Positions 44,960-58,338 of a DNA stretch of 64,000 nt are shown here, piece by piece. The DNA comes from Distichodus sexfasciatus. Lineage: Eukaryota > Chordata > Actinopteri > Characiformes > Distichodontidae. The notes below the pieces were generated by a model. That model ran no database searches. It saw only the letters and a program-made list of their open reading frames with translations, and was not told the DNA's origin. Numbering within the stretch: position 1 is the stretch's first letter; every line of letters starts with the position of its first letter. The stretch spans positions 37,501 through 101,500 of the forward strand of contig JAVGVS010000639.1 in NCBI GenBank assembly GCA_032718565.1, written 5' to 3'. The translations under genes were made by a program, and so were the position numbers.

Positions 44960-47900
44960 ATGAGGTTTGAGAATCTCATGGCAGAAGTTGGCGGTTTCGG
45001 GCGCTTCCAGGTCACACTGATCCTCATGCTGGTAATCCCACGGGTCACTCTTCCTTTCCACTTCCTGTTGAATAACTTCATCGCGGCCATTCCGGATCAC
45101 CACTGTGACGTCAGCTCTCTGGATGCCGGGGGTGTTTTCGAGAATCTGACTCAAGAGCAGAGGCTGACCATCAGCGTGCCAAGACAGGAAGATGGGACCT
45201 TTGCTTCCTGTCACATGTTTTTAGAACCCCAGTTCCACCTGCTTTGGAATTCGTCCAATGCAACGAAACTTCCCATGGTCCGGTGCCAGAATGGATGGGT
45301 TTACGACAACAGCACGTTTCAATCGACGTTGGCTTCTCAGGTAATCCAAATGTTTAAATGGTACAACATTCCATTTTGTAGAAGTCTGGTGAAAATATTT
45401 AGCTACAGTTTATCTCCAACTGATCTGAATAAATGTCAACCCAAATGTTTCCTTATTACTACTTTCTCAGTGGGATCTAGTATGTGAAAAGAAAGGCATG
45501 AATAAAGGCACGGCCACCATCTTCTTCAGCGGTGTGATGATTGGAGCAGGCATTTTTGGAATTCTGAGTGATAGGTGAAATCTCCTCTTTTTGAAATGGT
45601 TTAAAAGTAACCCTAAACTTACGTACTTGATGACATTTCTCTGTAATTTCATGACATTTCTAGTGAAGATTTGGTAGTGTCTCTCGGAGCTTGACACCGT
45701 CTTCACCTCTGTGGTCAGGTATGGCCGGAAACGCATGCTGATGGTGTCGTACGTGGCTGCTGCCTCTTTCGCTGTTGCCAGCGCCTTCTCCACATCCTAC
45801 GTCATGTTTGCCGTCATGAGGTTCTTCACAGGGATGGGGATTACGGGCATTAGCATTATTACCATCGTCCTCTGTGAGTCATTGGTTGTCAGAGGCAAAA
45901 CTCCTTTTTTAAGAACTGCAAGTACACATTTACTGAAATCATTGCTGATAAATTCTTCTATCCAAAGTAACAGTCAAACCTTGTAGATCCACCTTGTTGG
46001 TGTCCAAAGAAACTCCTCTGGTGCCATGTTAATGCCTTTATAAATGGCCTTGTTGATCCTTTCAACCTAGCAGTGATACTGACAATTCTTACTAGTCATA
46101 GTCAGTGTTGGGCATGCTACTTTAAAAAAGTAATGTTATAGTGTAGTTACTAATTACTTCTCCCAAAAAGTAACTGAGTTACAGCATTATAAAAGTAAAT
46201 AGTTAGCAGTGAAAGTAACTATTGCATTACATTTTTCAAAATGTTTAAATGTGTCAAAGAATTTGGATCCCCCTCCTTAAATGGACGCATGAGACGATGA
46301 GAGATGCTTCATGAGATTAGAAAAGTGGAGAAAACACTACATTTCACATATACATTCTTGCCTCTTATCTCAAACTTTTGAATTCTCTGGTCTCGCCATT
46401 GCTGCTTCTGTCTCTTGGTCGGTTGTGTGTGCAACTGTGCGTGTGTATGTGTGTGAACGCCTGCCCAAATCTGCCTCTGATTGGCTTACCATGAGATTGG
46501 CTAACTCTTCCTTAGCCAGTCATCATCATTTATTCGGTTGTTTCGCCCCCTTCCCACCAAAGAAAAGAACGCCGACAACATTGTTATGCCATGACATTCT
46601 TACAATGGAAAAAGTAATTAATTAGATTACCTGTTACTGAAAAATATTAAGCTGTTGGTAACGCTGTTTATTTGTAACGCCGTTATTCCCATCACTGGTA
46701 GTAGTACAACGTCTGTGTCGCTGTTGTGCTGAGTGAGTTTTAACCTAAATTATACTAGCAACCATAGCCCCTGCAATCAGAAACTGACAACTGGTGAAAA
46801 TGGTTGAGGCTGAGAGACTCTAGCATCAAAAGCAGTCCTTGATTGTTCATCCAAAGGTGCTTCTTTACAGTAAAATAAGGATTCTAACTGGTCATGTTAC
46901 TATCATAGGTGTCGAGTGGTCTGACATTAAGCACCGGACCTTTGTTGGAGTAATGATCAGCCTTGACTGGTCAGTTTCCACCATGATTCTACCCGGTTTC
47001 GCTTACCTCGTCAACGACTGGCGCTTCTTGATTCTCACAGTAACGGCTCCACTTGGTCTGGCTATAATTACATGGCAGTAAGGCCTCCTTTTTTTGTGAC
47101 TCACTGCTTATCCTTTTACTGCCTCTGCCAACACTTCTAAGGATGTCTAAAATTATGCTCAAAAACGTCCTCCCTAAAGGTGGATACCAGAGTCGGCAAG
47201 ATGGCTCATAGCCAATGGCAGACTGGAAGAAGCTCATCATTATTTGGCCAAATGTGCCTCAGCCAATCGAAGAGAGAAAAGTCTGACAGACATTAGACCA
47301 GAGGTGAGTGTAGTTTGAGTAAGGGTCTTCCTGGACATGTCCTCTTTTTAAGACCTAAAAAATGTGTCCGGCTGGGATTTACTTCTACCTCAGCCTCAAA
47401 CATTCTCACATTGGATTTGTGTTGCGTTTCCCTGGAGCTTGGGTCTTGGGTAACTGACAATAGCCCTGTAGTAAGTAGTGTGCTATGTGCCTGTGATTAA
47501 GGAATAGCATAACTTCTCAACTGTATTTGCATCAAAACTAATTGTTTTAGCCAAGATTTTGCTACAATATATATTTCACCAACTATATTTTATGTTCCCA
47601 AGCTTCAACTTTGAAAACTTCCTGTTTATTCCCATTAATTTACATAAATTCCTGTTAATTCCCATTCTCCAAGTTTCCAATTTTGCAACCCTAGTAGTGA
47701 CTCTTTTTTTTTTAGCTAACTTTGCTAAATTTAACCAGCAAAACTTAAATAGCACTAAAGGCAAATAACTTCATTATATCGTTGATGATATGTCCTGATC
47801 ATCTCTGTTTAGTGAGGTGCTTTACACTTTTTCCTGGACCTTGAACTATATTCTCTTATTCAGTCTTTGACCTTCCTCTCGTTGAACTTTCAGACCCTTG

Positions 47901-50603
47901 CCACTATAATTATCTCAGCAGAAGACAGGAAGTACACATATCTGGATTTATTGAGAACCCCAGTGTTGAGGAGACTGGCTGGTCTTACTGGCTTCATCTG
48001 GTACGTGTTCAATTTTAATAAGTTTTAAAAAGCTCTAGTTATAAATATTCCTTTACTCCCCAACTCCGAGTACTTATTACATGATGAGTATCCTTAAAAT
48101 TGAAGAATCTGACATTTTTATAATCCATGCTGCTCCTATTGCCACTAAAGTTTATCCTCATGAATAAACATATAATATCTGGTGTTATTGGTAATAAGCT
48201 TATTTCTAAAATTGGTTGAAATAAAATATTTTAAAAATGCCATGTAGCTAAACAATTTCAACTTTGTCATCAACTACACTGTGTTTGTGTTCTTATTAAA
48301 CAGGGGCGGCGTTGCCTTTACTTACTATGGAATCAGCTTAAACGTGGTGGGTTTTGGTTTAAACCTCTACTTGACCCAGTTCATCTATGGCGCTATCGAG
48401 ATGCCGGCCAAACTGTTGGTATATCTCAGTCTGCGCTCGGTGGGCCGGAGATCCAGTCAAGTGGGCACGCTGATCATCACGGGCATCTGCATCGCCATCA
48501 CCATCCTCATCCCAAAAGGTTGGGACCCAAAATAAGAAGCATTTTTTAGTTAAATCCTACAGTTATGTAATACCACACCATTTCATTTTATTTAAATAGT
48601 TATCTACTAAACTACAAAGATCTTTTTTATAGCTGTTCTTGTGCTAGTTTCATCCCTTTTGTCATCCCTTATTTGGCCTCTAGTTATGTGTAAAAACACT
48701 TTAAGAAATTTTTTACCTTTATACTTATCCTTGTAGTTCATTCATCAACTTGTTAATTGTGAAAATCTCCATTGAAATGTTAATTCCTAGGTGTACGAAC
48801 ACTTTGTCCTTTCTGATGTTACTTACAATTCGAATATTTCCACTGATGCCCACAAGAACCCAGTTATGCTGCTATCATTTAAAGTTCTGACTCATTCATA
48901 ACAGTAACATCCAGCCAAGTTGTTGCACTTTTTCTTCTCCTCAAGATAAGTGGATACCTCGAACTGTCGTAGCAGTGATGGGAAAAGGGTTTTCGGAGGC
49001 ATCCTTTGTAACCGTGTTCCTGTACACCACCGAGCTTTATCCTACCGTCTTACGGTAAGCCAAAAACTCTCACATGGCCCGGGTTCACTCACACTTTCGC
49101 GTAACGGGTAAGGCAATTATTAACAGGACACGAGTGAAGACTCATGAGAAATTCTTTTTGTTGTGTTTTCTTGCTGGCAACTGGTTATTGGTTTGTAGAT
49201 TATAATGAAGACATGTGATAACAAAGTCATGCATAGTAAGGGACTTTGTGAGTTGTGTCAGAATGACTGTGGTTCTACTGACCCTTTATGTAGTAAAATA
49301 TGTTTTTAAGGTTTATTGGTCATCCTGTCAATTTGGTTTTTAGGGTTTTTGTAAAGATTTATGGCTGGGAGAAAGGTTTGGGTTAAAAGGATAAGGTTGG
49401 GCCAAAGGTTTTGGGGTTCAAGGTACTGCTTTTAAAACATAGAGTAATTAATTATCTTCAACATATAGAAATTAATCCATTTGTAATGCATTCACAGGCA
49501 GAATGGCTTAGGTTTTTGCTCATGTATAGCCCGTGTTGGGGTATCTGTGGCCCCCCTGGTCAGCCTTTTGGAAGAGGTGTGGACCCCTCTGCCTCAGGTC
49601 CTGTTCTGTTTGGTGGCCATCACAGCAGGACTCTTCGCTCTGCCCCTCCCCGAGACCCACAATGCACGGCTGCCGGAAACCATTGAGGACATTGAGCAGA
49701 CAAGGTAAACTTGTAAATCACTCAAATACACTTAACCAGTTGTTCCATCATGTCCCAGAGATCCTGAATTGGATTGACACTGGGGGAATTTGGTTGGAAA
49801 AAGCTCATACCAAGGACAATTTATTGAATATCCAAGAATGATCAATACAAGAGATCAACAAGGGACATCCTGTATGGAGCTCCAGGGAGCTGCAAGAGTG
49901 ACCTCACTAACTCCCTCTTCACCAGGTTTCCAACAGAAATGCAGTAGAAAATAAGATTGATAGTCCATTGATCCAAAGTCAGTTCTTACACCAAGATGTA
50001 AATAATTTTAATGGTGGACATTTTCAGAATGTTCACTCTGACAGACCTGAAGCTACTCAAGCCCGGCAAAGCATCACCATTAAAAACTGCAATTTGTGCC
50101 ACATTAACTCTTCTTTAACTTGATGTTGGCTACTACTGTTGGCAGACCATATTCCAGAAAGAAGCTATTATGAGGAAGTATGTGCCTTCATAGCTTTTGC
50201 TGTCTTCACTGATCTAGGGTCCAAATCCAATGATAAGACCTTCACTGTCGTCTCACATTAATCAGATTGGTTACTGAAAACTCTACAGTCAGTCGGTAAA
50301 GGTCAAGGGTGTTGACCTGCCCTCAAAATTCCAGTGATCTCAGTTCAATCCATCATATCTGGCATCTGATGGAACAACAAATCCAATCATCTATTTCTTC
50401 ACCTCACAATTTAAAGGATCTTCAGATAACGTCCTGATGAAGAGCTGTTTTGACACCACTCTGAGAAGCAGCAGCATGTGAGGCAAGTGGATATAATGCG
50501 TTGACTCATTGGTCTTTGTGTTCACCTTTTCGTCCCCAGGAAAAGGTCGGACTGCTTTCCAGAGAATCTGGATGAACTATGCCAAGAAACACGTTTAGGA
50601 TGA
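44960..50603 (+). CDS. slc22a7: SLC22A7-like organic anion transporter, gene B
   Basis: This is the second member of the array, 544 aa, 1.3 kb after gene A on the same strand. Coding exons are 44960-45340, 45471-45574, 45719-45873, 46909-47077, 47180-47303, 47894-48000, 48304-48518, 48946-49054, 49498-49704 and 50540-50603, all GT-AG and phase-consistent. It is close to A in the first exon ([24 protein letters not shown]). N-glycosylation sites are N62, N97, N100 and N117, and the loop Cys residues are at 49, 84, 109 and 132. Motifs are [49 protein letters not shown] and LPETIEDIE. The tail (about 20 aa after the last motif) is unlike that of A. A ctttacag acceptor about 31 bp before the ATG hints at a 5' UTR intron. 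It should be a plasma-membrane anion carrier; its substrates cannot be inferred. Confidence 0.93.
46103..46697. mobile_element. hAT-type non-autonomous element, copy 2
   Basis: The 595-bp element has the same ends as 31607-32287 (cagtgttgggcatg and attcccatcactg). Flanking octamers are gtcatagt and gtagtagt (6 of 8 match). It lies in intron 3 of gene B. The open frame 46311-46625 inside it is not a gene. Confidence 0.85.
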
Positions 50604-50832
50604 AATGGGAAAACACCAACCATTGCTCCGAGGAGGAGTGGCTGAATCAACATTTTAGGATTGCTGAATAGGATTAGCATTAACACTGACTAGCATGAAC
50701 ATGAATAGCATATTATTAATATATTATTAACATATAATATTTTAACAGTAATGTAGAATATTTGTAAGAAATGTTCTGTAACAGTTTGTATCAAAGCATT
50801 CATCTTATTGTTTTCTGCATAATTTTTGCAAA

Positions 50833-50838
50833 TTAAAT
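50833..50838 (+). promoter_or_regulatory. Possible ATTAAA polyadenylation signal of gene B
   Basis: The common variant hexamer lies 230 bp after the gene B stop and 260 bp before gene C. No canonical AATAAA was found in this short spacer. Confidence 0.35.
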
Positions 50839-51098
50839 GGTCATCTATTTGTGTTTGTCCTCATTGACTCACTGGCACAATACACAAGATGCCAACATTC
50901 AAATGCATTTGTTTTTGGACAGTCAAAGATTTACAAGTTTAGATATTCTTGACCAGTCATTTCAACAGACATTTGCTGACCTTTGGACTATAAGCATTTA
51001 AATTTCTCGTCCTGAATGCAGAAGTATTCAGACAGAGCTAGGGCGAGACATCAAGAGGGTGTGACTGAAGGTTGGTTTCTTTAACAGGGCATCGAAAC

Positions 51099-54000
51099 AT
51101 GAAATTTGAGGATCTCTTAGAGGAGATTGATGGCTTTGGAAGGTTCCAGAAACTGATTGTGTTTCTCAGCTTTGTCGGCCGTTTCGCCCTACCGTGCCAC
51201 TTCCTGCTGAACAACTACATTGGTGCCATTCCGCCCCACCACTGTGACATTACCTTTCTGGATGATGGCAGTGTCTTCGAGAACTTGACCAAGGAGCAGA
51301 TATTGACGGTCACTATTCCAAAACAGGAAGATGGGAGTTTTTCTTCCTGCCATATGTACTCATCACCTCAGTTTCATCTCTTGGATGTGGCATCAAACTT
51401 CTCAGATGCACCCGTAATTCAGTGCCCCAATGGATGGGAGTTCGATAAGAGCATCTTCAGTACCACACTAGCTTCAGAGGTAACAGAAACTTTAGAATTC
51501 AAACATATATGGTTTTATGCAGCAAACAAGGAGGGGCAAAATGCATAGTCAAAATAATTTTTACCAAGTGCCTGGTTTCCTTATAATTGCTATAGAGTAA
51601 AACATCTGTAAAAGACTTTATAACTCTCTTTGTCCTGCTCTCATTCTTTCTTTCTTTCTCTCTTTCTTTCTCAGTGGGATCTGGTATGTGACAGAAGAGG
51701 ATTAAATAAAGCCATGGCCACCATTTTCTTCGTTGGCGTGATGGCAGGAGCAGCCATTTATGGAAGTTTAAGTGACAGGTGACATTAAAAAACGTCATTA
51801 GCAATCATGACCCAATGGTTTTAAGGTCTCTTCAAAGATTTTTTGTGTCATTTGATGGACGCTGAACAGTGCCATTGAAATTGTATGTTGATTAAGAGCA
51901 TTTAGTCCGGCTATTTTTCTGTAAGACGAACATAAAGTTTGGCCTCTATAAGAAGATGAAAGTACAGTCAAAAAAGAAGGTTCTAAAAATATTACTCTTA
52001 CCACAGGTACGGCCGTAAGCCGATGCTGCTGGTCTCTTACGTCTTTGGTCTGGTCTTTGCAATGTCCAGCATTTTCTCCACCTCCATCGTCATGTTTGCT
52101 GTGTTGAGGTTCTTCACCGGTCTCAGCATCACCGGGCTCGTCATTGTCTGCAGCGTCCTCAGTGAGAAACATTTTCTGTTTTCTTAGACATACTTCTAGC
52201 TAGGACATGGTTCTGGAATATTTGATATTCCAGAAGTGGGGGTGGGGTTGTACTTCCAGGTGGATAGAAAACCTCCTGGAATATCACCTGGAAGGTCAAG
52301 GACTGTGTAATGCAGTAAAATGAGATAGTCAAACTAAAATTCAAATATGTCCAGTTAGGAAAAAATGCTTGAAGCAAGGGTCTGCAACATCATTACGTCT
52401 AGTATGCATTATGATTCAGTAGGAAGTAGATCAACACCTGTACATAGTCAAAAACAGACTAATCAAAAAAAAAGTCAGCCTAGATGCGCAAAAGTTGAAA
52501 TTGCCTTTGTTATGAAGATTTGTTATAACTCTTGATGAAGATGGTGAGATTTTGTCGGATCTCCCTTAGATGTGGAGTGGGTTGACATCAAAAGTAGGAA
52601 GATGGTAGGGGTGATTGACAGCACCAGTTGGTCATTCGGCTACATGGTCCTTCCTGTGATAGCTTACGGAGTGAGAGACTGGAAATGGCTAACTGTAGCC
52701 ATCACCTCACCTCTCATTATTGCCATAATTAGCTGGAGGTAAGAGAAATTTATATAGTTATTACTGTGTAACAAAGATCTTTATTACTAGATAAAAGCCT
52801 GATTCTAAATCATTTCTTGTATGTAAACCCTAGTATGATTCATTTGTGTATTGTAATAATGTACGTATGTTATTAGCCTGGTCAATGTATGTAACAACGG
52901 TATTATTAGTTATATATTAAAGCATACATTTGCCTGGTCTTTTCCCTCTAGATGGGTTCCAGAGTCGGCTCGGTGGCTAATAGCTAACGGGCAGTTTGAG
53001 AAAGCTCATCATTACCTCAAGATTTGTGCTGCCATGAACCGGAAGAAAGGAGTTAGCAAAAGTATAAGACCAGAGGTGGGAAAACTGCTTTATACTCGTT
53101 TGTAACATTTTAAACAGAAGCCATATCATGTACAATGGAGAGGAAATTAGAAGAATGCTAACAATTAGTCATACTTTTCGGCTGGCATTTGAAAGGAATT
53201 TTCTCATCCTTTCTCTTTTTCCCTCATTACAGGTCCTTTCTGGTATCATTTTAGAAGCAGGCAACCGCAAGTATTCCTACCTGGATCTGGTCAGGACACC
53301 TAAAATGAGGAGGCTGGCTCTTTTGACGGGCTTTACATGGTATGGAAAAATAGATTTCATTTCAAGATGGTAGGGGGAGTTGGTTGTGTAACGGTTAGGG
53401 AGTTTGCCCTGTGACCGGAGGGTCGACGGTTCTAGTCCCTGACTGGTTAAGGTACCACAGTGATAAGTGAAGTCTGACTTGCCAAGTTGGAAAGGTCACT
53501 GTGGTAAAAGAACACCCTTGTGTATGATATCTGCAGCATTTAAAATGTAGGTAAAAGGTGTTTTAACTCGTCACCACATAAGTTAAATCTATGGAAGACC
53601 ACTTTCATTTTTTAAAAAGTCTTACAATCTAATAAGAATCTCATATGACTTGCAAATAATTCAAATTACAGTCTCATAACTTTCTAACTCATGAATTAAA
53701 ATTATGATCATGTTTAGGACTCACAGTCTCAAGACTTCAGATGTCATGATTATGACTTGCTGTCCCAAATATTTTGACTTATGATCCCATAATAGTTACT
53801 TGGGTTCTCAACATTTTACATCTTATGATCTTGCAATCTCACAAGTCAAGATTTTATTAACCCATACTTTTAAATTATTAGCAATTACCCACTCATAATT
53901 TTAACATTTTAATAATTATGACTATTCTTTAGCTTAGGATGTCATGATTATGTCTTACTATGTCAAATTTACGTAGTGCCTCCGTAGTGCCTCTGTAGGC

Positions 54001-57000
54001 TTCAGTTTCCCTCGACTAGGTTTTTTACCATCCAATTAGCAAACAGAGGGAGGGCTATGTAGCTCAGTGGGAGGGATGAAAGTATTGACGTTGAACTTAA
54101 TTGTTAAGTTTGAGTATATATTTCTGGTGTAGTTCCAAAAGCACTGACGGTGGTGATTTTATGGATATAGGCGAAGCTATACGTTCCATGTTGGCAACGC
54201 TTACTGACATTAAAGAGCTAAAGCTAGAGTAAGAAGAGTGCTTAATAAGTTTTATCGAGGGCAGTTATGTTAGACTTTTGCTCAACTTCCCTGGAATGCT
54301 GGCTATGCCCATACAGCTAGGTGTGTTCCGGCGCATAACATACATCATGACCAAGCGGTAGCGGTTGATTCGAGCCAGGCCCAATAGTTTTAAATAGGGA
54401 TGCACCGGTACCGCTACCACCCCCCCATGCAATTACTCGTACTCGAAACAAAATTCCCCGATACCTACCAACGATACCACATGTGGAAGATATGGTGTAG
54501 TTATGTTCATCACCACGCGGAGGCAGTGTAAATGCCACAACACTTGCCAAATAAACTGTAAACTCTGCGGAGATAAAAATGTCAGCCGTCTGGAGGTACT
54601 TTAAAATAAATGATGACAGCAGCAAAGCAGACTAATATTTTAATATTTTATATTTTATTTAATTGTTGCGTTTTTTATGTTTTGATACTTACATAACAAA
54701 ATTTTTTTAAAAAAGTATCACTAATTTTATAAAATGACATAATAAGGCTCAAGTGTACCTTAATTTATATTTTGTTTTTGAAAGTGTTTTTTTGAGTTGA
54801 GACTATTGTTTTTCCCCAACGATAGGCCGCGGCTTATACACCAATTTTACAAACTGCGTATTGGGTGCGGCTCGCTTAAATGGGGCGGCCTCTCTAAAAA
54901 CATGAAAACGCATTCGCTAAAAGTATAATTCAGTGCACAAAAAAGATGACATACCCAAATGATTCGTAGAATTTAAATGTACTGTTTACTGCAGCAACGA
55001 ACAGTGCAAAACAAAGATAGTTCAACCAAGAAGACCATTCAGTTATAGATTGACAAGTATTTTATTTGGCAAAAACAAGCTGTCTTTAGTGTGTATGTGA
55101 TAAGTTTTGGAGGAAGCCCATCGCTTGGTCGTTGGCTCCCTCGTCTCTGAAGCCGGCAGATCTGGCTGGGAGACCAGGCAGGAAGGCGAAAGAGCCTGCC
55201 CCGGACCAAGACGGGAAGCTGAAGGTGGTGGAGAGGAGGAGGCGGGCGAAATCGAACAGCTGTAATGGCAGAGAAGAAGGCCAGTTTACTGCTTATATAC
55301 AGAACTAGGAGTTATGCGATTGGACGTGCCGACGCTCATTAGGTCTCCTTGTTTGAACTTCCGTATTCACTTTCATATCAGTGATGATGTTCTGTCACTT
55401 AAATGGCGCTGCCGCATCCAGCCTTGTTGCTGCAATGTAAAAATGTAACTTTTTCAGGCCTTTGCTGCATTACATTACATCCTAGTAATACAGTACTAGC
55501 AGTACAGGCTAGACAAAATAAAATATAACAGAAATAAAAGGAACGAAAGTTTATTGTCGCCAAAAAACTCGATTGTGACCTGTGCTGCTTTGCTGTCGCT
55601 GATGTGGGACACGCTTTCGTCACCGGTATCGCTCTCGGATACTGCAGACGTTGCTTGTGCTGCTGGTGGGCTTGTAGGTGGAGGAAGGATTTCGGCTTTG
55701 TGAAAACTGTTGTGTACGCTTTCTGGTTTCACGTTGTTCCACGCCGAAATAACCCATTTGCACGCTTGACTGTACGTCGCACGTCGCTGCCGGACACACG
55801 GAGTGAATGTATAATGTCACTATAGAGTTGCAAAGGCCTCAGGGGCGTGGCAAATTACGTAGACGCTTTTACTTCAGTGTAAATTCAGTAACGTCGCGGC
55901 TAAAAACATGGGCGGCTTATCTTAGAGTTTTAAAACATAAATGAGCATTTTCTACGGCTTATAGAATGGGGCCACTGTCCAATCTGGACCACTAGGCTAT
56001 CAAGATTATGAATTGGTCTTTAAAGTTTGACTTACAATCTCAAAAGACGTGCTGTCTCAAAATTACAGTGACAGTTATCATGTCAGCGTCCATCATTTGC
56101 AATGAAGACTCAAACATTTGAAACATTTGGTGGGGAAACACAATTTGTCAGAATTCATTTTTCGTATGGTCTCAACATAACTTTCTTTGTGTTGACAGCA
56201 TAAGAAAAATGTCATGATCTCAAGATTCGGCATCTTCATTTCATAAGAAAAATGAATTGAGATCTCAACATTTCCAAATAAAAGAAAGTTACTTTCATAG
56301 TTTTTTGCTAGAAAGCTTTCGTTTTTCTAAAAGGATGCACAAACCAAAGATACTAATGGGTCGACGAGTGATGTTTAGTAAAACTCACATGCTTTTTTTT
56401 TTTTTTTCCATTTTCAGGTATGGTGTTGCTTCAACTTTCTATGGAATTAGTTTCAACATGAAGGGATTCGGGCTGAACTTATACCTCAACCAGTTCCTCT
56501 ACGGAGCAGTGGAGTTGCCATCAAAAATACTTGTTTATTATTTGTTGGATCGATTCGGACGCCGTTATTTAGAGACAGGAACTCTGCTGTTGGCCGGCTG
56601 CAGCTTGATGCTTAACATTTTCATACCCAAAGGTGAGTTGAGCTTGCAGACAAGTTGTTTGCCAAATTTTGTCTTCTTCTTAGCATGTGTTTGAAACTGT
56701 AATGTTTATTCATAGGTATAAAATCTTAGGTTTGCCTTGCCTTTAACTTTCATTAATTTAATGTTTGGCTAATTTTATTCCAATTTACTTGCACTTTGGA
56801 GTGTTCCAGGGTTAGCGTTACACTAATACAACAAAATGTGTGTAGCAAAGAATGAAGTTTGATTTGAAGTAATGATTCATGAAGAAATTAAGACTCTTTT
56901 CTTCATTATTAGATCAGTGGATAGTTCGCTCTGTCATAGGAGTTCTGGGGAAGGGTTTCGCCTCGATGTCCTTTTCAACACTTGTGTTGTTTAGCTCTGA

Positions 57001-58126
57001 ACTTTACCCAACTGTTATCAGGTAATGATTTAATCTTATGGAATCCATAACTACTATACCAATTTGGTGTAAGAAAGAAATTTTTCAAGTGGTGTTTAGT
57101 ACTTAAGTAATTGTAATGTGTTGTCATTCTGATGTATATGTTTCCGAATTAGTAGCATTTACAAATTTGCGGTGGGTGTACATGTGTTTTGTACTTGAAT
57201 AATATGCTTTGTGGTTTGGCAGTGCATTTTTCTATTAGATGTACTTTTTATCCAGTTTGATTTGTATTACTCCTTGGGAAGGATTATTCACTTTTCTTTT
57301 CATTACTCTATATGCCACTGCATTTATTTTGCAAACCTTTAACAAATCATAGATTTCTTCTTTTAAGAACTGTCTCATTTCCGTGATGTCATATGACTTT
57401 ACCAGGCAGAACGCGATGGGCTATAACTCCTTCCTGGGGCGAATGGGCGTGGCTATAGCCCCTTTGCTCTTTCTATTGGATGACTTGTGGGGTCACATGT
57501 CCCAGATGATTCTGTGCGCCATTGCCTTATTGGCCGGTCTGGTGGCCTACCAGTTACCCGAGACTCGGGGCCGGTGTCTGCTCGAGACGATAGAAGATGT
57601 TGAAGGAAACAGGTTAGCTTTCATTCAGCATCAATAAATAGAATCCTGAATTTAAAAATCATATCCTATACAGTACATATAATTTTTTTTTTATAAAGTA
57701 GCTTCATTTATTCATTCAGAGTGAAATTGTTAATGTACTACACACATTGTAAAACATGCCCACCTGGTTCATCTAAGTTTATGTGCTGAAAAAAGTACAT
57801 ATTAATTATTTCAATTAATTTCAACTAAAAGTCTATAGTCAATACATACAATACACGTTACTTTGGGCATATTAACATATTCATCTAAAACATAGCTGTA
57901 TTTGTAACACTGAAAACCTGAAATTTAATGAATGAATGTTTACGTTTTATTATATCATAGATGTATGTTAACATGACTTTTTGATTACATTTTTGGAGTA
58001 TAGATAACATTGTAGCAGTATATTCATAACATTTTCAGTAATTATACATTTTTCTTCAACTGCAGGATGGATAAAGAGAATGCAATAAAGGAAAATGCTG
58101 AAGAGGAACAAAAAATTGGAGCATGA
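51099..58126 (+). CDS. slc22a7: SLC22A7-like organic anion transporter, gene C
   Basis: This is the third member, 543 aa, only 0.5 kb after gene B. Coding exons are 51099-51479, 51675-51778, 52007-52161, 52570-52738, 52952-53075, 53233-53339, 56418-56632, 56913-57021, 57406-57612 and 58066-58126. I chose the ATG at 51099 (MKFEDLLEE) because it aligns with the other members and gives a 381-nt first exon; an in-frame ATG at 51072 lies before a ctttaacag acceptor and would be intronic if that is used. Motifs are HHCD (Cys49), N62 and N100 sites, [58 protein letters not shown] and LLETIEDVE. The C-terminus is short and Glu/Lys-rich. Intron 6 is enlarged to 3.1 kb by repeats. Confidence 0.93.
53370..53530 (+). 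repeat. tRNA-derived SINE copy
   Basis: The head gtaacggttagggagtttgc (box A-like) and ggagggtcgacggttctagt (box B-like) are followed by gactggttaaggtacca. It resembles 3505-3625. It is truncated and lies in intron 6 of gene C. Confidence 0.7.
54393..54640 (+). pseudogene. hAT element 5' end with start of transposase
   Basis: The start gggatgcaccggtaccgcta is a typical fish hAT terminus. At 54579 an ATG opens [18 protein letters not shown] before a stop, matching the N-terminus of hAT transposases with a BED finger. The remainder is missing. Confidence 0.6.
54817..55980 (-). pseudogene. pogo/Tigger-like element with transposase C-terminal fragment
   Basis: The outer sequences ggccgcggcttatacaccaa (left) and gcggcttatcttagagtttt with ggcttatagaatggggcc (right) are typical of fish pogo-like elements. 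The reverse strand at about 55570-55795 encodes [20 protein letters not shown] and [10 protein letters not shown], resembling the end of the DDE domain of pogo transposases. Most of the transposase is missing. Confidence 0.6.
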
Positions 58127-58332
58127 GACGGCAAAAATCCTCTAACTTTGTGTTTGGTGTAAATGTTGTTGTTTTTTTTTCTTTTCTACTGGAATGTTCC
58201 CATGTATATGAGTTTATCATTATCAAGTTGTGTTGAATAGAGCAGGATAAATAATGGATGAATATGTGTAGTACTACTGTCACCGTAATAATGGAAAATG
58301 TTATGTGAAACCTGTTTGTTTTTATGTTTAGA

Positions 58333-58338
58333 AATAAA
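58333..58338 (+). promoter_or_regulatory. AATAAA polyadenylation signal of gene C
   Basis: A canonical hexamer lies 207 bp after the gene C stop; the spacer to gene D continues for another 1.4 kb. Confidence 0.6.

Larger units (their letters stand above)
53570..56260. repeat. Degenerate tandem repeat split by a transposon cluster
   Basis: Words such as tcatgattatgacttgctgt, tctcaagatt and cttacaatctcaaaag recur at 53570-53960 and again at 55985-56260. The intervening 2 kb contains a hAT 5'-end remnant and a pogo-like element, so this looks like one array split by later insertions. It accounts for most of intron 6 of gene C. Confidence 0.6.
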
